NCBI GenBank assembly: GCA_030587365.1
Contig: JAUQZE010000027.1
Coordinates: 372,001 to 436,000 of the forward strand
DNA length: 64,000 bases
Source: Candidatus Freyarchaeota archaeon
Lineage (GTDB): Archaea > Asgardarchaeota > Jordiarchaeia > Jordiarchaeales > Jordiarchaeaceae
Reading direction: 5' to 3'
Numbering within the stretch: the first letter of the stretch is position 1; every line of letters starts with the position of its first letter. Made by a program: the position numbers and the translations under genes. The notes below the pieces were generated by a model, which was given only the letters and a program-made list of their open reading frames with translations, had not been told where the DNA came from and did no database searches. Positions 1-8,442 of this stretch are shown here, one piece after another.

Positions 1-308
1 AAGTTTCCTTTAAACATTATTGGGTATGCGGTAAGCACTGGTACAGATTTCTCTTTTATAATTCTGTGGGGTAACATGGAAAGATCATTTTGTATTGAAG
101 CCACGCCTGAATGGCTAGCGTAGGAGGGATTAATCTGAGAAATGTTATAAATTTCAGTTAGAGCCGCTATATCGGAGCGAAGCAGGACCGGGTCGCTTTT
201 TTCTGAATACTCTTTCAATTTTTCCTGGTCTACCTCAATCTTCCACATCCAATTGTTTGAATCAATCCAAAAAACCCCTGCAACCTTCCTTTTCTCATCA
301 ATCTTCAT
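1..308 (-). CDS. Unknown protein, 3' end outside the window
   Basis: The minus strand is open from an ATG at 308 to the window edge, giving about 102 residues that begin MKIDEKRKVAGVFWIDSN. A good ribosome site (AAAGGAGGT) lies a few bases upstream of the ATG, which fixes the start. The visible part is hydrophilic, with no signal peptide, cysteine cluster or motif that I can assign to a family. The gene is divergent from the ADP-ribosylglycohydrolase gene across about 310 bases. Its stop and most of its length may lie outside the window, so no function is proposed. Confidence 0.6.
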   Translation of the reverse strand, partial: MKIDEKRKVAGVFWIDSNNWMWKIEVDQEKLKEYSEKSDPVLLRSDIAALTEIYNISQINPSYASHSGVASIQNDLSMLPHRIIKEKSVPVLTAYPIMFKGN

Positions 309-620
309 TAAGTGACCTCCTTTAAGATATTCAAAAACTCTAACATGCAAATCTAAGTTAGAGACTCTAAGGTTATAGGGCGTAATGGGTAATGCGAGAA
401 GCCCAATTTGTGACTTTCATCAAATTAAAGAACATAAAGATTAATAAAGATATCAAAAGCAAGATATATGAGCCTTTACCAAAAAATAAATTTTTCTTTG
501 GTACCTCCTAAACTGTACAAATCGACAAGAAGTAAATTCTTAAAAAGCCTATTGACATAAAGTTATAGTCTTGTGGCTGTGTTAACCCATAGAAAATCGG
601 TTTATTCTCGGAGGAATAAT
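309..620. other. Intergenic spacer between divergent genes
   Basis: This AT-rich spacer of about 310 bases must hold the promoters for the leftward partial gene and the rightward hydrolase gene. A weak TATA-like stretch is visible at about 558-567 upstream of the hydrolase. I see no long repeat, hairpin or convincing small gene in it. Confidence 0.4.
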
Positions 621-1589
621 ATGCAAGATGCTCTTAATCGTATTCATGGTTGTCTAGTCGGATTAACCATAGGAGACGCTATGGGGGCGACGCAAGAAGG
701 CTTAACGCCGTTTCAGATAAGATCAAAGTTCGGAGTTGTAAAAGATCCCTTAAGTTTAGAAATAACTGATGACACCCTCCTAAACTTTCTGATAGCTGAA
801 GCTTTAATAGAAAACCAAGCAAATGTTACCCACGAAATTATAGTAAAAGCGATTTTAAAAAGCGCGGGATACCCCCGTTTAGGTCCATCTACACAATCCT
901 CAGTACAACGCCTCCAAAAGGACCCTAGAACGGTTCCCACGACTGGTGACACTGATGGAGCCGCTATGCGGGCTTTTCCTATAGGTTTATGTTCACCCTA
1001 TGAACCGGAAGTAATTTTGGAAAAAGCCACCACATCCTCAATGGTTACCCATGGAGCCAGCTGCGCGATTTCAGCAGCAGTTGCGGTTGCCTGCGCTGCC
1101 TCCGCCGCTGTTGAAGGATTTAAGGTGGAACAAATAATTGACGCTGCTTTTGAAGGAGCAGAGCTGGGGGAAAACTTTGGCACCAAGTCCGGTAAAAGCG
1201 TCGCATTCAGAATAAGAATGGCTGAGGAACTGGTAAAGGGTCAGACGGATCCTTGGGAGATACAAAAAGTCCTTTACCGCGAAATCGGTGTAGGTCCCCT
1301 TTCCTGGGAGACAGTACCCTCAGCTTTCGCAATTTTTTCCGCCTCTAAAGGTGATATAGAAAAAGCTCTGTTAATCGCAGCAAATTCGGGAGGCGATACG
1401 GACACTCTGGGTTGCATCGCAGGAGGTCTTTGTGGAGCTAAAAACGGTTTAAGTTCTATTCCCAAACGTTGGGGGCGATTTGTAGAAAAGCTTGAACCCC
1501 AAATCCCCACAGGTAATGTACAAAAGATTGCTGAAGGATTAATGAATATTAGAACAAAATTAATCTCCGAGAAAAACCCGATTTATTGA
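621..1589 (+). CDS. ADP-ribosylglycohydrolase family protein
   Basis: This is a 322-residue member of the ARH/DraG family, which removes ADP-ribose from proteins or small molecules using paired Mg2+ ions. The family signature is complete: GLTIGDAMGA near the N-terminus, ITDDTLL for the first metal-binding acidic cluster, GDTDGAAMRAFPIGL in the middle, and NSGGDTDTLGCIAGGLCGA near the C-terminus. I start at the ATG at 621 because GGAGG sits at 610-614, rather than at a GTG 48 bases upstream. It appears to stand alone, with no DraT-like ADP-ribosyltransferase nearby, so its substrate cannot be inferred from context. Length is typical of the family. It could equally be an ADP-ribose-releasing housekeeping enzyme or part of a defence or toxin-reversal function. 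Confidence 0.9.
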   Translation: MQDALNRIHGCLVGLTIGDAMGATQEGLTPFQIRSKFGVVKDPLSLEITDDTLLNFLIAEALIENQANVTHEIIVKAILKSAGYPRLGPSTQSSVQRLQKDPRTVPTTGDTDGAAMRAFPIGLCSPYEPEVILEKATTSSMVTHGASCAISAAVAVACAASAAVEGFKVEQIIDAAFEGAELGENFGTKSGKSVAFRIRMAEELVKGQTDPWEIQKVLYREIGVGPLSWETVPSAFAIFSASKGDIEKALLIAANSGGDTDTLGCIAGGLCGAKNGLSSIPKRWGRFVEKLEPQIPTGNVQKIAEGLMNIRTKLISEKNPIY

Positions 1590-1704
1590 AAATCGACTTA
1601 TAAACACAAAAATTGCCATTAAGACTAGATTTATATTCACATAATGATATAATAAATTTAGAACCTCTTGATGCTTTATATTACAAGAAGGGAGGTTAAT
1701 TAGT

Positions 1705-2514
1705 TTGGCAAGTAATGTAAACTTACTTATAGACGAGTACCATAATGAAGAGACCAAAACAAGGATATTCAACGATATAAAGAACAGCATAGTAAACTGG
1801 GGTTTAGACCTCTATGTAAACTCTTCAAGTCCACTTACCTCAACAGTACTTGAACCATACAGCGCTATAGCTATTATAGCTCCCAGAAGATCCAGAAAAG
1901 AGTACGACTGGAAGGTAGAAGAAACCCAAGCGATTATGCAACACGTAGAGGGTGGAGGAACAATATTAATAACCCCCGCACTAGGAGACAGAAACTATAA
2001 GATCACTTTGGCCCGAGAACTTGGCATAGACTGGTTAGGAATGAACTCAAAATTCGTCACCGATTTCACCCTGCATCCCATAACCAAAGGAATTTTCAAA
2101 ATTCACGCTCCTTGGTTCCGGGCAACCCTGATTCCCGAATGGCAGCAAATAGCAAGAGTTCAACTGGGTTTACGTTCATTTCCAGTAATCGCGGTCAGAG
2201 AGTTGGGGAAAGGCAAAATGATTTTCGTAAGCAGCATCATGCTATTTTCAAAGACATTTATGAAAAGGTTTGACAATGCAAAACTTCTACTGAACATGTT
2301 CAGTTGGATCAAAGAACTTGGCGAAAGCGCCGGAATAAAAAGAGAGGCACCTAAAGGGAAGAAAAGGGTAGCTATTACCGAAGAAGAAGTAAAGCCGAAG
2401 GTAGAGATAAAGCTGGGAGCACCGCAGAAAAGCAAGTTTTGCCCACACTGCGGTGTTGAGGCACCGCCCTTTGCAGTTTTCTGTCCGAACTGCGGAGCAA
2501 GCATAGAAGAATAA
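1705..2514 (+). CDS. GATase1-like domain protein with C-terminal zinc ribbon
   Basis: This 269-residue protein starts at TTG 1705, seven to ten bases after GGGAGGT. Its first 200 residues look like a class-I glutamine-amidotransferase-like alpha/beta domain of the kind used as a non-catalytic module: predicted strands, YSAIAIIAPRRSRK, and GGGTILITPALGDR, followed by a GKMIFVSS strand. The C-terminus carries a double-CxxC zinc ribbon (FCPHCG then FCPNCGAS), joined by a charged linker. No signal peptide is seen, so it should be cytosolic. The role is unknown; the zinc ribbon suggests binding of nucleic acid or a protein partner. Exported proteins at 20324 and 27735 have related-looking modules, but this one lacks a membrane anchor. 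Confidence 0.7.
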   Translation: MASNVNLLIDEYHNEETKTRIFNDIKNSIVNWGLDLYVNSSSPLTSTVLEPYSAIAIIAPRRSRKEYDWKVEETQAIMQHVEGGGTILITPALGDRNYKITLARELGIDWLGMNSKFVTDFTLHPITKGIFKIHAPWFRATLIPEWQQIARVQLGLRSFPVIAVRELGKGKMIFVSSIMLFSKTFMKRFDNAKLLLNMFSWIKELGESAGIKREAPKGKKRVAITEEEVKPKVEIKLGAPQKSKFCPHCGVEAPPFAVFCPNCGASIEE

Positions 2515-2614
2515 ACACCCACCCTTAATCCTTTATTATTATAATACGTTTTCCGCTTCACCGTTTAGAGAGGTCTAAACTAAACCCCAGAGACTAATAC
2601 TTTTTTTACAAAAC

Positions 2615-2890
2615 CGTTGGCGAGAAAGTCCCCGACTTTAGTCGCGGGGATGAATCGCCAAAGAAAGTTTATTAGAAGTAGTAGGTATATTGATAGCTAT
2701 CGGTAGCTGAGGAGTTTGGCTTGGGCTCAAACGGCTAAACAAGACGCAGCCCCCGTGAGGGTGCCGACATAGACGCCGTTCCACCCCGTGTGGAAGGGCG
2801 TGCTAACTGGGTGGTGGCACACCCATTGCTTCGAAGGCTCACGCAAGCCAGAAGCAAGAATCCCCCGAATTTATTCGAGGGGAGTGTCAA
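2615..2890 (+). mobile_element. IS200/IS605-type relic with probable omega-RNA-like 3' end
   Basis: A GC-rich island sits in an AT-rich spacer. It begins with a hairpin at 2628-2651 (CCCCGAC, loop TTTA, GTCGCGGGG with one bulge) followed by ATGAATCG. It ends with a small stem at 2836-2849 (GGCT/AGCC), the sequence GAAGCAAGAATC, and a strong hairpin at 2861-2883 (TCCCC-CGAAT / ATTCG-A-GGGGA), then GTGTCAA. This arrangement resembles the right end of TnpB-carrying IS200/IS605 elements, where the omega RNA lies. No tnpA or tnpB gene remains. About 45 codons stay open in one frame just before the end, which could be a tnpB tail. Family assignment is by memory of end structure, not by search. Confidence 0.5.
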
Positions 2891-2919
2891 TAACATTCCA
2901 CTTGAAATTAATGTTTACT

Positions 2920-3792
2920 TCATTTTTGACAGTATAAATTTGTGGTGGCTCTAAATTTCTCGGGAATAAAGTGGTGAAAGAACCTTTTATCCGCTTTATA
3001 GGCTTCCCTATATATTCTTTCAAGATATTTCTTTGGAAGGAATCCTTTCATGAAAAAGAAGACAAAATAAGAAAAAAAGGTTTCAGCCTTAGTAAAAACT
3101 TTTTTGAACCCCGACATATAACCCGCCCTAATCAACTCATTTATAGTAAACATATAAGGATCGGTTTGTAACTCCCCGGGGTTTTTCTGCATCTCCAACA
3201 TAGCCTTATTCGTTCTCCGGTCTAAACTAGACCCCGATCCACGGCCCACAGCCTCCCCCAACTGGTTCAGCACTACACCCAACATTCCCACTAACATTAT
3301 TCCTAGACGATTAGGCTCCTCCAAAACGGCTAAGTACCCACCGGGCTTCAAAATCCTTCGACTTTCCTTCATAAAGGACACATAGTTCGGAAAATGATGC
3401 AAAGAGGAGGAGCAGATAACCAAATCAAAAGCATCACCCCTTAGAGGCAAGTTCTCACAGTCACACCGAAACCAGAAAGTATCACTAGAAAATCCATACC
3501 TTTTCGACTTGTCAATAGCCACCCTAAGTATCCCAGAACTAATATCACAGTTCACTATCAAAGCCCTAGAACCAAAAGCCTTGAGATTGAGGGCTATTTT
3601 CCCGGTTCCACAAGCAGCATCCAAAACTAGAATCTTGCGGGAAGCATCTATACCGGCAAAGGACAACTCCGAGTTAACTACACTTCCATACCGGTAACCA
3701 GTCTTTATGTTAAATATACTATCATAGTACTTACTCTCTAAATCATGCCTCAGTATATTATCCCTCTTTACTCTCTGAGAGTCCGACGCCAA
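2920..3792 (-). CDS. Class I SAM-dependent methyltransferase
   Basis: This 290-residue protein has a Rossmann-type methyltransferase core. Motif I is ILVLDAACGTGKIALNL, a second acidic strand is ALIVNCDIS, and the post-II region CENLPLRGDAFDLVICSSSLHHF followed by RILKPGGYLAVLEEPNR is typical of the UbiE/Methyltransf_11 group. The C-terminal third has two aromatic-rich segments that may contact membrane or lipid substrate. The start is TTG at 3792 preceded by AAGGGTG. It is transcribed alone, with the IS relic downstream. The substrate is unknown. Confidence 0.82.
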   Translation of the reverse strand: MASDSQRVKRDNILRHDLESKYYDSIFNIKTGYRYGSVVNSELSFAGIDASRKILVLDAACGTGKIALNLKAFGSRALIVNCDISSGILRVAIDKSKRYGFSSDTFWFRCDCENLPLRGDAFDLVICSSSLHHFPNYVSFMKESRRILKPGGYLAVLEEPNRLGIMLVGMLGVVLNQLGEAVGRGSGSSLDRRTNKAMLEMQKNPGELQTDPYMFTINELIRAGYMSGFKKVFTKAETFFSYFVFFFMKGFLPKKYLERIYREAYKADKRFFHHFIPEKFRATTNLYCQK

Positions 3793-3838
3793 TATAACAC
3801 ACCCTTCAGAATCTAACCGTCTTACCCTCTTAAACCTT

Positions 3839-3985
3839 TTATCTGCTAAAAATCGGTCTCTTCACCTCTTCAGAACTGAGGCCTGACTGAGAAGTGTTCA
3901 AACGAGAAAGAAGATCGTCAATCGGCAGCTCTAAAGGTTCTTCAGTTCCTATCACTAATTGCGCCTGATTAAGTCTTTTTCCCAC
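3839..3985 (-). pseudogene. Fragment of P-type cation ATPase N-terminal domain
   Basis: A 48-codon open stretch on the minus strand (GTG at 3985, TAA at 3839-3841) contains LELPIDDLLSRLNTSQSG followed by LSSEEVKR. This is the pattern of the N-terminal domain of P-type cation ATPases, normally followed by a Tyr-Gly-x-Asn motif and eight or more membrane segments. The frame stops immediately after this point and none of the downstream ATPase domains is present before the methyltransferase gene. I interpret it as a deletion remnant. It could be a coincidental small ORF, but the motif match is close. Confidence 0.4.
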
Positions 3986-4451
3986 TTTTTCTCTTGAGAA
4001 TGCTTGGACGCTCCATCACTTTAACCATCCATTCGCAGGCACCTCACAAGTTGAGCTACCCTTTTATGAAGATTTAAAATAAAAACACAATTCTTGCTTA
4101 TAGGAGTTTCCATAATGCTACTATGCTGTATAGTTCTTTCTTCTCCCATTTGATAGGGTATTTCCTCTACCCACCTCAAGTTTTCCGCTCCCAGATGTTT
4201 CCATTCCTTTTTCTTTCAGTGCTTCTCTCTCCATTTTTTTTAATTTTATAGGATTCATAGTAGTTGCAAACTCGTACCAGAAAGTGGGTACTTTCTGCCA
4301 AGCGTGTCTCAGGAACAATTCGCAAAACAAATTGTGGTCTTTTTAAGGTCAAAGCAGACAAAATAAATTGCCCAGAAATGCAACTATTGCTTCGAATAGT
4401 GAATGATAGTAGAATTACAGAATTAGTTAGAGACACAACAGGGATGGAGCT

Positions 4452-4910
4452 ATGTGGAAAAAAGCTGAAGTGGTAAATGTTCTCAAAAAGATTAGCTCAC
4501 CCGATACGGGTTCCGCCCTATTTGAACTATGCAGGTGGTGCACCTGGTATCAGAAATTAGAGGTAAAAACCCTTTTCGGAACCCGTGTTAAAAGACCCTA
4601 TAAGAATTGCCCTAATTGTGGTTGCCCAACTACAATAATTCCTGATGAAATAGTTTACACATGCGGGGTTTGCAGAAGGATACTCGTAGAAAAATTCGTG
4701 ATATCCCTTAACAGTGGCAAAAAAGTATCTTCCGTGGAGTATGATTACGAATGCTACAATTGCGGAAACACCTCAAATATTACCTTTCTTCATCTTTGTG
4801 GAGATGGAGAACTGAGTGAGTGTGACGCTTTATCCAAAAATGAAGGGGAGAAACCCGTAGGATTTGAGTGCATAATATGCCACAAGTATATTCCAAATAA
4901 AACATTTTAG
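4452..4910 (+). CDS. Small protein with several zinc-ribbon cysteine pairs
   Basis: This 152-residue protein has many paired cysteines: CRWC, CPNCGCP, CGVC, CYNCG and CIICHK. That suggests two or three zinc ribbons in series, separated by beta-strand-rich stretches. The ATG at 4452 follows GGATGGAG. I cannot match it to a named family. A longer frame that overlaps its start (4264-4476) could represent an upstream small gene, but the evidence for that is weak. Proteins of this kind are often accessory nucleic-acid-binding or scaffold factors; that is inference only. Confidence 0.55.
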   Translation: MWKKAEVVNVLKKISSPDTGSALFELCRWCTWYQKLEVKTLFGTRVKRPYKNCPNCGCPTTIIPDEIVYTCGVCRRILVEKFVISLNSGKKVSSVEYDYECYNCGNTSNITFLHLCGDGELSECDALSKNEGEKPVGFECIICHKYIPNKTF

Positions 4911-4926
4911 TCTAAAGTAAGAAGCG

Positions 4927-5208
4927 TTAAATTGGCGGCACCAGATTTGGCGGCGGGAGAAAATAGGATTTCTTACTCCGACCTTCTCCAGAACCGCGGA
5001 TGCGTTCCTCCATCCATTTCTCCAACTCTGAAAGAATATCACTTATACGCTTATATCTGTACAGCCTTGCTCTGTTGCCAATAAAGTCTTTACAAAGAGT
5101 TTTATTTCCTCGTTTATCTATTAACTCGAACCAGTACGGTTCCCCCCATTCGAAATGCACCCAAATAGCACATATCTTATTCTTAAAAACTTTCAAATTG
5201 TATCCCAC
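4927..5208 (-). CDS. Hypothetical 93-residue protein
   Basis: The frame starts at GTG 5208, with GGGGAG about eight bases upstream, and ends 16 bases from the convergent zinc-ribbon gene. The sequence is rich in aromatic and basic residues (WVHFEWGEPYWFELIDKRG), followed by a predicted helix ending LSELEKWMEERI and a Pro-rich tail. The aromatic, positively charged centre would suit a small nucleic-acid-associated protein, but no family is recognised. It overlaps a longer plus-strand frame that I reject because it has no ribosome site and is low in complexity. Confidence 0.5.
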   Translation of the reverse strand: MGYNLKVFKNKICAIWVHFEWGEPYWFELIDKRGNKTLCKDFIGNRARLYRYKRISDILSELEKWMEERIRGSGEGRSKKSYFLPPPNLVPPI

Positions 5209-5391
5209 CGATTCTGCTCCCCTTATTTTAGAAGTTCATTATTTAAACCCAGTACTTTCCAAAAGCAAAATGAAAATAGAAAGAGTAAAAGAATACATTA
5301 AAAGCAAGAGGAAAGGGTACACTAACTCCAAACAAATTTTCCCTATTCCGAGTTTAGCTGTATTACTAAGCAATAAAAAATATCTTCCCCT

Positions 5392-6843
5392 TTACGGATT
5401 AGCATCCCTGCCTTCTTTCAGATGTATTTTTAGCATTTCGGGGCTCCATCTCCAAGTTTCAGTCTGCTGATCGAATAATTCCAGTAAGGGGTACGTGCTT
5501 CCCCACGAACTGCTCCTGAAACATAGTTTATAATCTGCTAATGTTCGTAGTGTCTGTCGGACAACCCTCTCAAGTGGAGTGATGCTTCCAGGCGGGGTCT
5601 CCAACCAACAGACTAGAGCTTGGGAACTCTCTCCCTTAAGAGGTCTCATCCAATAGATCCAAGCTTTTGGAAGCTCTCTAACGGCGACCACGAATGCGTT
5701 AAGAGTGTTCGTATCAGACTCGACGATGAAAAGTATATTCTCGCTCAGACCTATATGCTCTATGCTAAGAAACGGCAGAAGTATCCCTTCTTCGAAGAGA
5801 CTATTCTTAGTTTTTTCCGCAGCACGTATATCGTATTCGAGTTTCTTGCTCAACTCTAGCGTGGGTTTATCAGCCCTTTCGAACAGCTCAAAGATGAATT
5901 TCAGATCTTCAGCGGTGATGCCCTTTCTTTTTTCAGGTGGCTCGGACAAGTTAATTGGCTCTTTTATTTTCTTTTTTTGGGGGATAACCTTGTCCCAGCC
6001 CTTGCTGAGCACATTACTAAGGTAAAGCGACCAAGAATCCCAATCGATGTTCCAATCCCCCTTATCCGCATCATAAAAGCCGAACGAGAGGGAGCCCTCG
6101 AATCTATCGACTTCCCAGACCCACAGCTTTGAGAATCTCTTCTCGAAATCTTTGTGAACCCGGTTAACCGCTCTGGGAGGTACCGCTATTGAGAAGAGGG
6201 TGTATAGGTCTACGCCCAAGAGCTCTTGCCTCGATAGGAGATAGGGGCTCTCAACGTAGGCTTCCCCCTCAACCATAAACACCAGATTGGAGAGTCCTAT
6301 CTTCGAGTAATCCAATCGAGTACCCACTCTTAGGCGGCACCTCTCCTCAAGTCCCTTCTTACGGTAAAAAGTCGTCTTATAGCTCATCGTGGTTTGCTTA
6401 TGAATATCGGTTATGGAGATAAACAGGTCGTCACACATTGCGTTAAGAATCATCAAATCCTTTGCGTCCAGCCTTACGCGATAATCGTAAACCATGTTCA
6501 ATAGCGTTTGCCTAAACTGTTCCGAGGTAAGAATCTCCCCGCTAAGCCTCTTATACTTGTTCATCTGCCTAAGCTTCGAAACGACCAAAGGCAGAAACTC
6601 TCCCCCCATTATGGAATCAACTATCATCAAATCCTTGAACTTCTCCCCAGTCCTTCCCTCCACCCCCTTTTCGCCCTTATACTTGTAAACAAAGAACTCA
6701 GTCAAGAGCTGTTTATCCTCCTTGGACACTATATCAGGTAAAAACAGTTGAAACAGTTCCTCCAGCGAGAGACGGCTAGGATTCTCGACCTTTTCTATTG
6801 GCTCACTCTTAAGAAATTCCTTAATTTTTACAATTTCACTCAT
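5392..6843 (-). CDS. Large winged-helix protein, possible regulator of the cluster
   Basis: The protein is about 483 residues from the ATG at 6843, which has GAGGGCG eight bases upstream; a start 30 bases earlier lacks a ribosome site. Two similar halves are visible. Each has a helix-turn-helix-like segment (LMILNAMCDDLFISITDIHK near residue 140, and LKFIFELFERADKPTLELSK near residue 325) followed by a stretch with a strand-rich ligand or dimer domain (SNLVFMVEGEAY; ENILFIVESDTN). This resembles a duplicated winged-helix plus small sensory domain layout, as in some archaeal Lrp-like or Rrf2-like regulators, but I cannot name the family. It lies at the far end of the 7-30 kb cluster and is separated from it by 286 bases, so membership is uncertain. 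Confidence 0.65.
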   Translation of the reverse strand: MSEIVKIKEFLKSEPIEKVENPSRLSLEELFQLFLPDIVSKEDKQLLTEFFVYKYKGEKGVEGRTGEKFKDLMIVDSIMGGEFLPLVVSKLRQMNKYKRLSGEILTSEQFRQTLLNMVYDYRVRLDAKDLMILNAMCDDLFISITDIHKQTTMSYKTTFYRKKGLEERCRLRVGTRLDYSKIGLSNLVFMVEGEAYVESPYLLSRQELLGVDLYTLFSIAVPPRAVNRVHKDFEKRFSKLWVWEVDRFEGSLSFGFYDADKGDWNIDWDSWSLYLSNVLSKGWDKVIPQKKKIKEPINLSEPPEKRKGITAEDLKFIFELFERADKPTLELSKKLEYDIRAAEKTKNSLFEEGILLPFLSIEHIGLSENILFIVESDTNTLNAFVVAVRELPKAWIYWMRPLKGESSQALVCWLETPPGSITPLERVVRQTLRTLADYKLCFRSSSWGSTYPLLELFDQQTETWRWSPEMLKIHLKEGRDANP

Positions 6844-7129
6844 AAAAACGCCCTCAAAATAAATCTTACACAAATAAATAAATAAAATTTAGCAGTATTC
6901 CATCTCACCAAACGAAAGATGGCAATCATGAAAATGTACCGCAACAAACCACTAAAGTGTAGCTATTTTCCCATATCTTCAACAAGAAAAATCTTACTTT
7001 CAGTAAACTCTTTTATTCGGAATAAATGTTAAATTTCAGATAAAAAGTTGATAGCAATGGTAATAATAAAAATTATAAGAATATTTTCGAAAAAATGAGT
7101 TTTTGAAGGAACGTGTTCAAGAGTTCTGG
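6844..7129. other. Intergenic spacer
   Basis: This AT-rich spacer of 286 bases separates the winged-helix gene from the end of the long leftward operon. It must carry the promoter for the 5392-6843 gene. I see no copy of the 39-bp motif found at 18.3, 18.6 and 30.3 kb and no strong hairpin. Confidence 0.4.
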
Positions 7130-7852
7130 CTATAAGAGTTTTTTAACCGTCTCCTTGAGTTTCTCCGAATCAATAATGCTGAGGGGGTTCAAGTGGTAAT
7201 CCTTCTTACACAGCGACAGAATTATCTGAGCATCCTCCGCCTCTCGACAACCTACGAGGTCAAACAAAATTTCTGGATCAGTAACACTGCTACTCAAGAG
7301 CTCCCAGAAAAATTCAGCCTGCAACGCTAAAAGTCTGAGTTTTCCGCTGAGAACAATTTCAATAGACTCGGCGTAGCGGGAAGCCTCCGAAAGAAGATTC
7401 TCCATAAGCCAGCACCGTGTTTTCACAACATCCACATTAAGCCACTTTCGATTGTTCAAATCATAAACAGCAACATTATGCTTACTAAGTACTTTTTCAT
7501 CGGGGAGAGACACACAAGAAGCCACCCACCCGGTATCGAAACTCTCCATAAGCTTCACGAGAAAATCCGATGAGATACCCGGAGCTAGGTATAATACTCT
7601 CTCTGACCTACCATTCTTCTCACCTTCAAACAAGGCTTTGAGTTCCTCCATGCCGCTCTCTGGGTTCTCTGAAACATCCAGCTCGTATTCACACAACTGT
7701 CGGTGGGGGGCAAACGCAGCCACTTCTCTTAAAACTTTGCTGTTTAAAAAGCCTAGTAGGAGCACCGGTCGTCTCATAGTGAAAACCAGTTGTCCTAGAA
7801 CTGCTAGGCCTTTATCGCTGAAATAGTTGGAAAGTTCTTTCAAAGAATTCAC
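7130..7852 (-). CDS. Unknown protein coupled to the MglA-like GTPase
   Basis: This 240-residue protein begins at GTG 7852, whose bases overlap the stop codon of the GTPase gene (GTGA), so the two are almost certainly translated together. The sequence has an early hydrophobic strand, RPVLLLGFLNSKVLREVAAF, then an acidic linker and helix-rich C-terminal half. No enzyme motif, cysteine cluster or membrane span stands out. Given the tight coupling, an effector or regulator of the GTPase is the simplest guess. It is the last gene of the long leftward operon. Confidence 0.6.
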   Translation of the reverse strand: MNSLKELSNYFSDKGLAVLGQLVFTMRRPVLLLGFLNSKVLREVAAFAPHRQLCEYELDVSENPESGMEELKALFEGEKNGRSERVLYLAPGISSDFLVKLMESFDTGWVASCVSLPDEKVLSKHNVAVYDLNNRKWLNVDVVKTRCWLMENLLSEASRYAESIEIVLSGKLRLLALQAEFFWELLSSSVTDPEILFDLVGCREAEDAQIILSLCKKDYHLNPLSIIDSEKLKETVKKLL

Positions 7853-8427
7853 CGAGATCTGTTCTTGATTGCTAAACGTATTATACCTCGAAATACTTTG
7901 TATACACCTTCACCGGTTTTCGCTGAAGCGGGATAAACGGGAATGCTCTTTGGTAAACCCAATTCTTTTCTGAGTTTTTCGGCTGGGACTGCTTTGGACA
8001 AGTCTTGTTTGTTCGCTTCAACTATTATTGGGATTTTGTTTTCTGTGAAGGCTATAAGTTCTTCAAAGCTTCTCACATTGTCTTTTAATTTGTGTTCCTG
8101 TGAATCAGCGACAAAAAGAACACTGTCCGCATTTCTCGCGACCTGTTCCCTCGTTGCCAGAAACCTTTTTTGGCCTGTTGTGGTGTGGAGGTGGAAGACG
8201 AAACAGTAGGGGGGAAACTCTAGTTGTAGTGCCAGGTAATCCTCCCAAATTGTGCGGCCCTCGCTGGTTGAAACTTCGTAAGGCTCACCAATTATATTAT
8301 TAGGAAAAAGCTTCGCTAAAGCACGGATGTTCGTTGTTTTCCCAGAAGATGCGGGTCCCCAAAAGACAATCTTTAACTGCACCATTTTTCCTTCCGGCAA
8401 ATTCCTCTGAAACTTTTCTGGCTCCAA
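7849..8427 (-). CDS. MglA-like small Ras/Arf-type GTPase
   Basis: This 192-residue GTPase has the P-loop GPASSGKTT, NKQDL for guanine specificity, and a PASAKTGEG G5 loop. The G3 region reads TTTGQKRF, where classic Ras proteins have DTAGQ. Loss of the Asp, and a following ATRE/ADSVLFVADSQ segment, are typical of the MglA/gliding-protein branch. Such proteins are GTP-driven switches controlled by roadblock (MglB-like) partners. The gene for a roadblock protein lies 15 bases upstream, in exactly that arrangement. TTG 8427 is used as start, with AAGGGAG ten bases upstream; an internal ATG is possible. It is a likely polarity, assembly or energy switch for the surrounding cluster; that is inference. 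Confidence 0.85.
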   Translation of the reverse strand: MEPEKFQRNLPEGKMVQLKIVFWGPASSGKTTNIRALAKLFPNNIIGEPYEVSTSEGRTIWEDYLALQLEFPPYCFVFHLHTTTGQKRFLATREQVARNADSVLFVADSQEHKLKDNVRSFEELIAFTENKIPIIVEANKQDLSKAVPAEKLRKELGLPKSIPVYPASAKTGEGVYKVFRGIIRLAIKNRSR

Positions 8428-8442
8428 TTTTATCTAACTCCC

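Noticed and set aside
4264..4476. 70-residue plus-strand frame overlapping the zinc-ribbon gene
   Set aside because: It has no ribosome site, overlaps the zinc-ribbon start by 25 bases and shows no domain. A real upstream small gene is not excluded.
5000..5470. 156-residue plus-strand frame opposite the 4927 gene and the winged-helix gene
   Set aside because: It runs antisense to two better-supported genes, lacks a ribosome site and has no domain.
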